From assembly GCA_934476455.1 (NCBI GenBank), contig CAKSNY010000019.1:1-51441 (forward strand): a stretch of 51,441 bases of DNA, written 5' to 3'. Positions 49,133 to 51,441 of this stretch are shown piece after piece. Source of the stretch: an uncultured Clostridia bacterium (lineage in GTDB: Bacteria; Bacillota; Clostridia; UMGS1883). Position 1 is the first letter of the stretch, and every line of letters starts with the position of its first letter. The notes beneath the pieces were generated by a model. The model was not told the DNA's origin, ran no database searches, and saw nothing but the letters and a program-made list of their open reading frames with translations. The translations under genes were made by a program, and so were the position numbers.

Positions 49133-51016
49133 TCAGCTTTTCCACAGAAGTGCCGCACCTATTATGCCCGCGTCATTGTTAAGCTTTGCAATCTTTGCAA
49201 CCGATTGCTTTTTCCCAAAGCGTGCATAGGAACGTTCTTTTATCATTTTATTGACGGGCATCGCAACGCGGTCTCCGGCATTGCTTACGCCGCCGCCTAT
49301 ACAAACAATTTCGGGCTGCAATATATTTACAACGTTTATTATTCCTACGCCCAAATAATTGAGGTAGGTTTCCACAACCTCGCGTGCCGCAGCATCGTCT
49401 GTGTAAAATGCAGTCTTTCCGTCAACCTTTTCTATATCTCCCCCGACGGTTTGCCACATTTTGCTTTCGGGGTTTTTTTCCATAGCTTCTTTTGTTTGCC
49501 TTATAAGTGCGGTTGCCGAAGCATACGCCTCAAAACAGCCTTTGTTTTGGCAGGTACACTCCACTCCGTCCATGGCAATTGTCATATGCCCTATCTCTGC
49601 GCCGTTTTCATACGCACCGCGCATAAGCTTGCCGCCGATAACTATGCCGCTGCCTACACCTGTGCCGAGCGTAATCATAACCATACTGTCGTATTTAGCG
49701 CCCGCACCGGCTAAAAATTCTCCCCATGCGGCAGCGTTTGCGTCGTTTTCAATATATATTTTTTTGCCAAGCGCCTCTGAAAGTGCTTTTGATATTGGCG
49801 CGTCTTTTATAAACAAATTGTTTGAATATATTATTTTTCCTTCTTCGCGGTCAAGCGAGCCGGGGCAGCCGACGCCCACGCTTTCTATATCGCTCAGCTT
49901 AAGTCCGCTGTTTTTTACAGCGTCAAGCGCGGCAGCTGCCATATCCGAAAAAAGCTCTTCATACGGGCGGGGGGCATTTGTTTTTCTGTGTCCTCTGCCG
50001 TAGATTATCCCGTATTCGTCAACAACAGCCGTTGCAATGTTTGTGCCGCCCAAATCGATACCTACAAAATATCTCGGCGGATTTGTTACAACAAGAAGCT
50101 TTGCCGCTCCCTCTATATCATAAGCCTTGTCCCCGGCGGGAATAAATACAGTTTCGCCGCAGGAAATTGCAATTTCTTCGTCTTCGTTATTAAGCTTTGC
50201 CGCACCGAAAACGCACACAAGAGCCGTGTAGCTTTCATTTCTGCATACAAGGCGCTGCACGGCATTTGTATCAAGCTCGCGCACGGAAAAATATTTGCAG
50301 CTGCCCAAAAGGCGCATATTGTCGGAGCACTTCGGGATTTCCCTTTTCGGCGTTTTCTTTGTATTTGCTGCCAGCACTCCCTTTTCTATGTGCAGCGGGC
50401 GGGTATTGCCGTTTTTGTCTTTGCGGTCGTAGTCGTACAACCTGTACGTTACGTTTGAATTTTGCTGTATTTCGGCAATTAAGTTGCCTTTCCCTATTGC
50501 GTGAACCGTTCCCGCCTCTACAAAGAACACATCGCCCTCTTTCGGGTCGTGCGCGCAGAGGAGCTTTTCTACAGTGTTATCCTCCACAGCTTTTTTAAGC
50601 GCTTCCTTTGTTGTATCCTCATTAACGCCGCATATAATTTTTGCGCCGGGCTTTGTCTCCACCACATACCACATTTCCGTTTTTCCGTTCTGATTTTCCC
50701 ATTCACGCGCCTGGGCGTCGTTTGGATGTACCTGCACGCTTAAATCGTCCGCCGCATCAATAAGCTTTATAAGAATCGGCAATTCGTCGCTCTTTCTTGC
50801 CGTGCCGAGTATTTCCGGGTTTTCTTTTATAACCTCGCGAAGCGTTTTTTGGTCATATTCACCGCCGCACACACGGCTTTCCCCGTCCGGATGCACACTA
50901 AGCTCCCAGCTTTCGGCTGTTTTTTCAAAGCCGCTGTTCTTTTTGTATTTTTCGTTAAGAAGCGTTCCGCCCCATATATAGTCCTTACAAACACTTTTCA
51001 TTTTAAGAGCTTTCAT
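49133..51016 (-). CDS. Fusion of mannose-6-phosphate isomerase and ROK sugar kinase
   Basis: 627 residues. Residues 1-313 are a class I (type ManA, Bacillus-like) mannose-6-phosphate isomerase with zinc ligands in LSVQVHPND (His97), KTEMWY (Glu114) and AGTVHAIGKG (His172). Residues 316-627 are a complete ROK kinase: VGIDLGGTNIATAVVDEYG (ATP), IENDANAAAWGEF (catalytic Asp), LGTGVGSGIVIGGK, GHMTI and the zinc site CTCQNKGCFEAYASA. There is no stop or frameshift between them; the join TNPPRYFVGIDLGG is short. Expected to phosphorylate glucose, mannose or fructose and to convert mannose-6-P to fructose-6-P. First gene of the operon with promoter at 51060-51088. Confidence 0.93.
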   Translation of the reverse strand: MKALKMKSVCKDYIWGGTLLNEKYKKNSGFEKTAESWELSVHPDGESRVCGGEYDQKTLREVIKENPEILGTARKSDELPILIKLIDAADDLSVQVHPNDAQAREWENQNGKTEMWYVVETKPGAKIICGVNEDTTKEALKKAVEDNTVEKLLCAHDPKEGDVFFVEAGTVHAIGKGNLIAEIQQNSNVTYRLYDYDRKDKNGNTRPLHIEKGVLAANTKKTPKREIPKCSDNMRLLGSCKYFSVRELDTNAVQRLVCRNESYTALVCVFGAAKLNNEDEEIAISCGETVFIPAGDKAYDIEGAAKLLVVTNPPRYFVGIDLGGTNIATAVVDEYGIIYGRGHRKTNAPRPYEELFSDMAAAALDAVKNSGLKLSDIESVGVGCPGSLDREEGKIIYSNNLFIKDAPISKALSEALGKKIYIENDANAAAWGEFLAGAGAKYDSMVMITLGTGVGSGIVIGGKLMRGAYENGAEIGHMTIAMDGVECTCQNKGCFEAYASATALIRQTKEAMEKNPESKMWQTVGGDIEKVDGKTAFYTDDAAAREVVETYLNYLGVGIINVVNILQPEIVCIGGGVSNAGDRVAMPVNKMIKERSYARFGKKQSVAKIAKLNNDAGIIGAALLWKS

Positions 51017-51059
51017 TATTTAATCTCTCCGTTTCATAAATTTGGGTTTGCACCGTTAA

Positions 51060-51088
51060 ATTATATCATTCGGTCGGTATTTTGGCAA
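51060..51088 (-). promoter_or_regulatory. Promoter of the ManA-ROK operon
   Basis: Minus-strand TTGCCA (51088-51083), 17-bp spacer, TATAAT (51065-51060), about 45 bp before the start with CGGAGAG as ribosome site. Confidence 0.7.
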
Positions 51089-51117
51089 GTATACACTGCC
51101 TTATTTTTTCACTTTTG

Positions 51118-51147
51118 GTATAAAATGCACCGGGCAAAGCATATATT
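51118..51147 (+). promoter_or_regulatory. Possible SigE-type promoter of spoIIID
   Basis: GTATAAA (51118-51124), 15-bp spacer, CATATATT (51140-51147). This resembles the mother-cell SigE consensus (-35 GMATAWW, -10 CATACANT), and spoIIID is SigE-dependent in Bacillus. The match is imperfect. Confidence 0.45.
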
Positions 51148-51177
51148 GTAACAAATTATATGTTGAGGTGTTTTGAT

Positions 51178-51441
51178 TTGAAAGATTATATCGAGGACAG
51201 AGTCCTCCTCCTTGCGCATTATATTATAGATAACGGCTCAACCGTTCGCCATACGGCAAAAAAGTTCGCACTTTCAAAATCAAGCGTACATAAAGATGTT
51301 ACACAGCGTCTGTCAAAGCTCGACCCGCTGCTTTTTAAAGAGGTTAAGGCAGTGCTGGATAAAAACAAAGCCGAACGCCACATACGCGGCGGTATGGCAA
51401 CAAAGCTAAAATACGAAAAAACACACAAATACAAGGCATAG
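51178..51441 (+). CDS. spoIIID: Sporulation transcription factor SpoIIID
   Basis: 87 residues from TTG at 51178 (GAGGTG site 7 bases before; the ATG at 51160 precedes that site). Mother-cell DNA-binding regulator that activates or represses many SigE-dependent genes. It matches the family from KDYIEDRVLLLAHYI through the helix-turn-helix TVRHTAKKFALSKSSVHKDV to the basic C-terminus RGGMATKLKYEKTHK. Complete; the stop is the last codon of the window. Strong evidence that the organism forms endospores. Confidence 0.95.
   Translation: MKDYIEDRVLLLAHYIIDNGSTVRHTAKKFALSKSSVHKDVTQRLSKLDPLLFKEVKAVLDKNKAERHIRGGMATKLKYEKTHKYKA

Overview
The window looks like the chromosome of an endospore-forming anaerobic member of the Clostridia (Bacillota). 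The evidence is a spoIIID gene at the right end, Shine-Dalgarno-rich starts with frequent TTG/GTG use, a T-box and a TPP riboswitch, copper-amine-oxidase-type stalk domains on a secreted amidase, ferredoxin-linked 2-oxoacid oxidoreductase genes, and a family of GCAAAACG-containing terminators. I cannot name a genus from sequence alone. Chromosomal genes are moderately GC-rich, while the stretch 3.6-13.0 kb is clearly AT-rich and foreign.

Layout. 1-3.6 kb: the end of a GLUG-repeat surface protein, a lipoprotein amidase and guaA. 3.6-12.9 kb: a genomic island inserted in the 3' end of guaA, bounded by 19/21-bp direct repeats (attL 3591-3611, attR 12867-12887). Its left part is a mobile-element module: tyrosine integrase, XRE repressor, small HTH protein, HTH_36 protein, a possible replication/DUF6017-like protein and a Cys-rich VLP protein with an ATA start. 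Next comes a repeat-rich non-coding region that could be an oriT, although no relaxase is present. The right part is one defence operon: Dam-family methylase, TIR protein, DpnII-type endonuclease, second DNA methylase and a GHKL ATPase fused to a PD-(D/E)xK nuclease. To the right of attR are a second integrase-arm-like repeat and a guaA-tail-like sequence, suggesting remains of an earlier insertion at the same site.

13.2-27.3 kb (minus strand): a secreted cell-wall amidase; a run wecG/tagA - DUF2156 - DJ-1 - trmR - trhP - ruvC - ruvA - ruvB; thiT with a TPP riboswitch; a small P-loop protein; and ligA with the two subunits of class I fumarate hydratase; then a secreted protein with five degenerate GW repeats. 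27.4-34.1 kb (minus): bioY, then an operon marR - tolC-like - hlyD-like lipoprotein - RND pump with a clear palindromic operator over the marR promoter. 34.3-36.0 kb: phosphoglucomutase, followed by a 113-bp nested palindrome.

36.2-44.6 kb (plus) is the most interesting chromosomal region. A T-box leader, with a probable tyrosine (UAC) specifier, precedes a solute:sodium symporter, two acyl-CoA ligases (one PaaK-like), indolepyruvate:ferredoxin oxidoreductase (iorA, iorB), a tandem-ACT protein and an amidohydrolase. Since a T-box turns genes on when its amino acid is scarce, I infer that this operon makes aromatic amino acids by taking up aryl acids, activating them to aryl-acetyl-CoA and reductively carboxylating them, that is, IOR running in the biosynthetic direction.

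44.7-51.4 kb: a LysM protein, the poorly understood GGGtGRT/NifU-like pair, a TRIC-type channel, a small alarmone synthetase, a rare ManA-ROK kinase fusion, and spoIIID.
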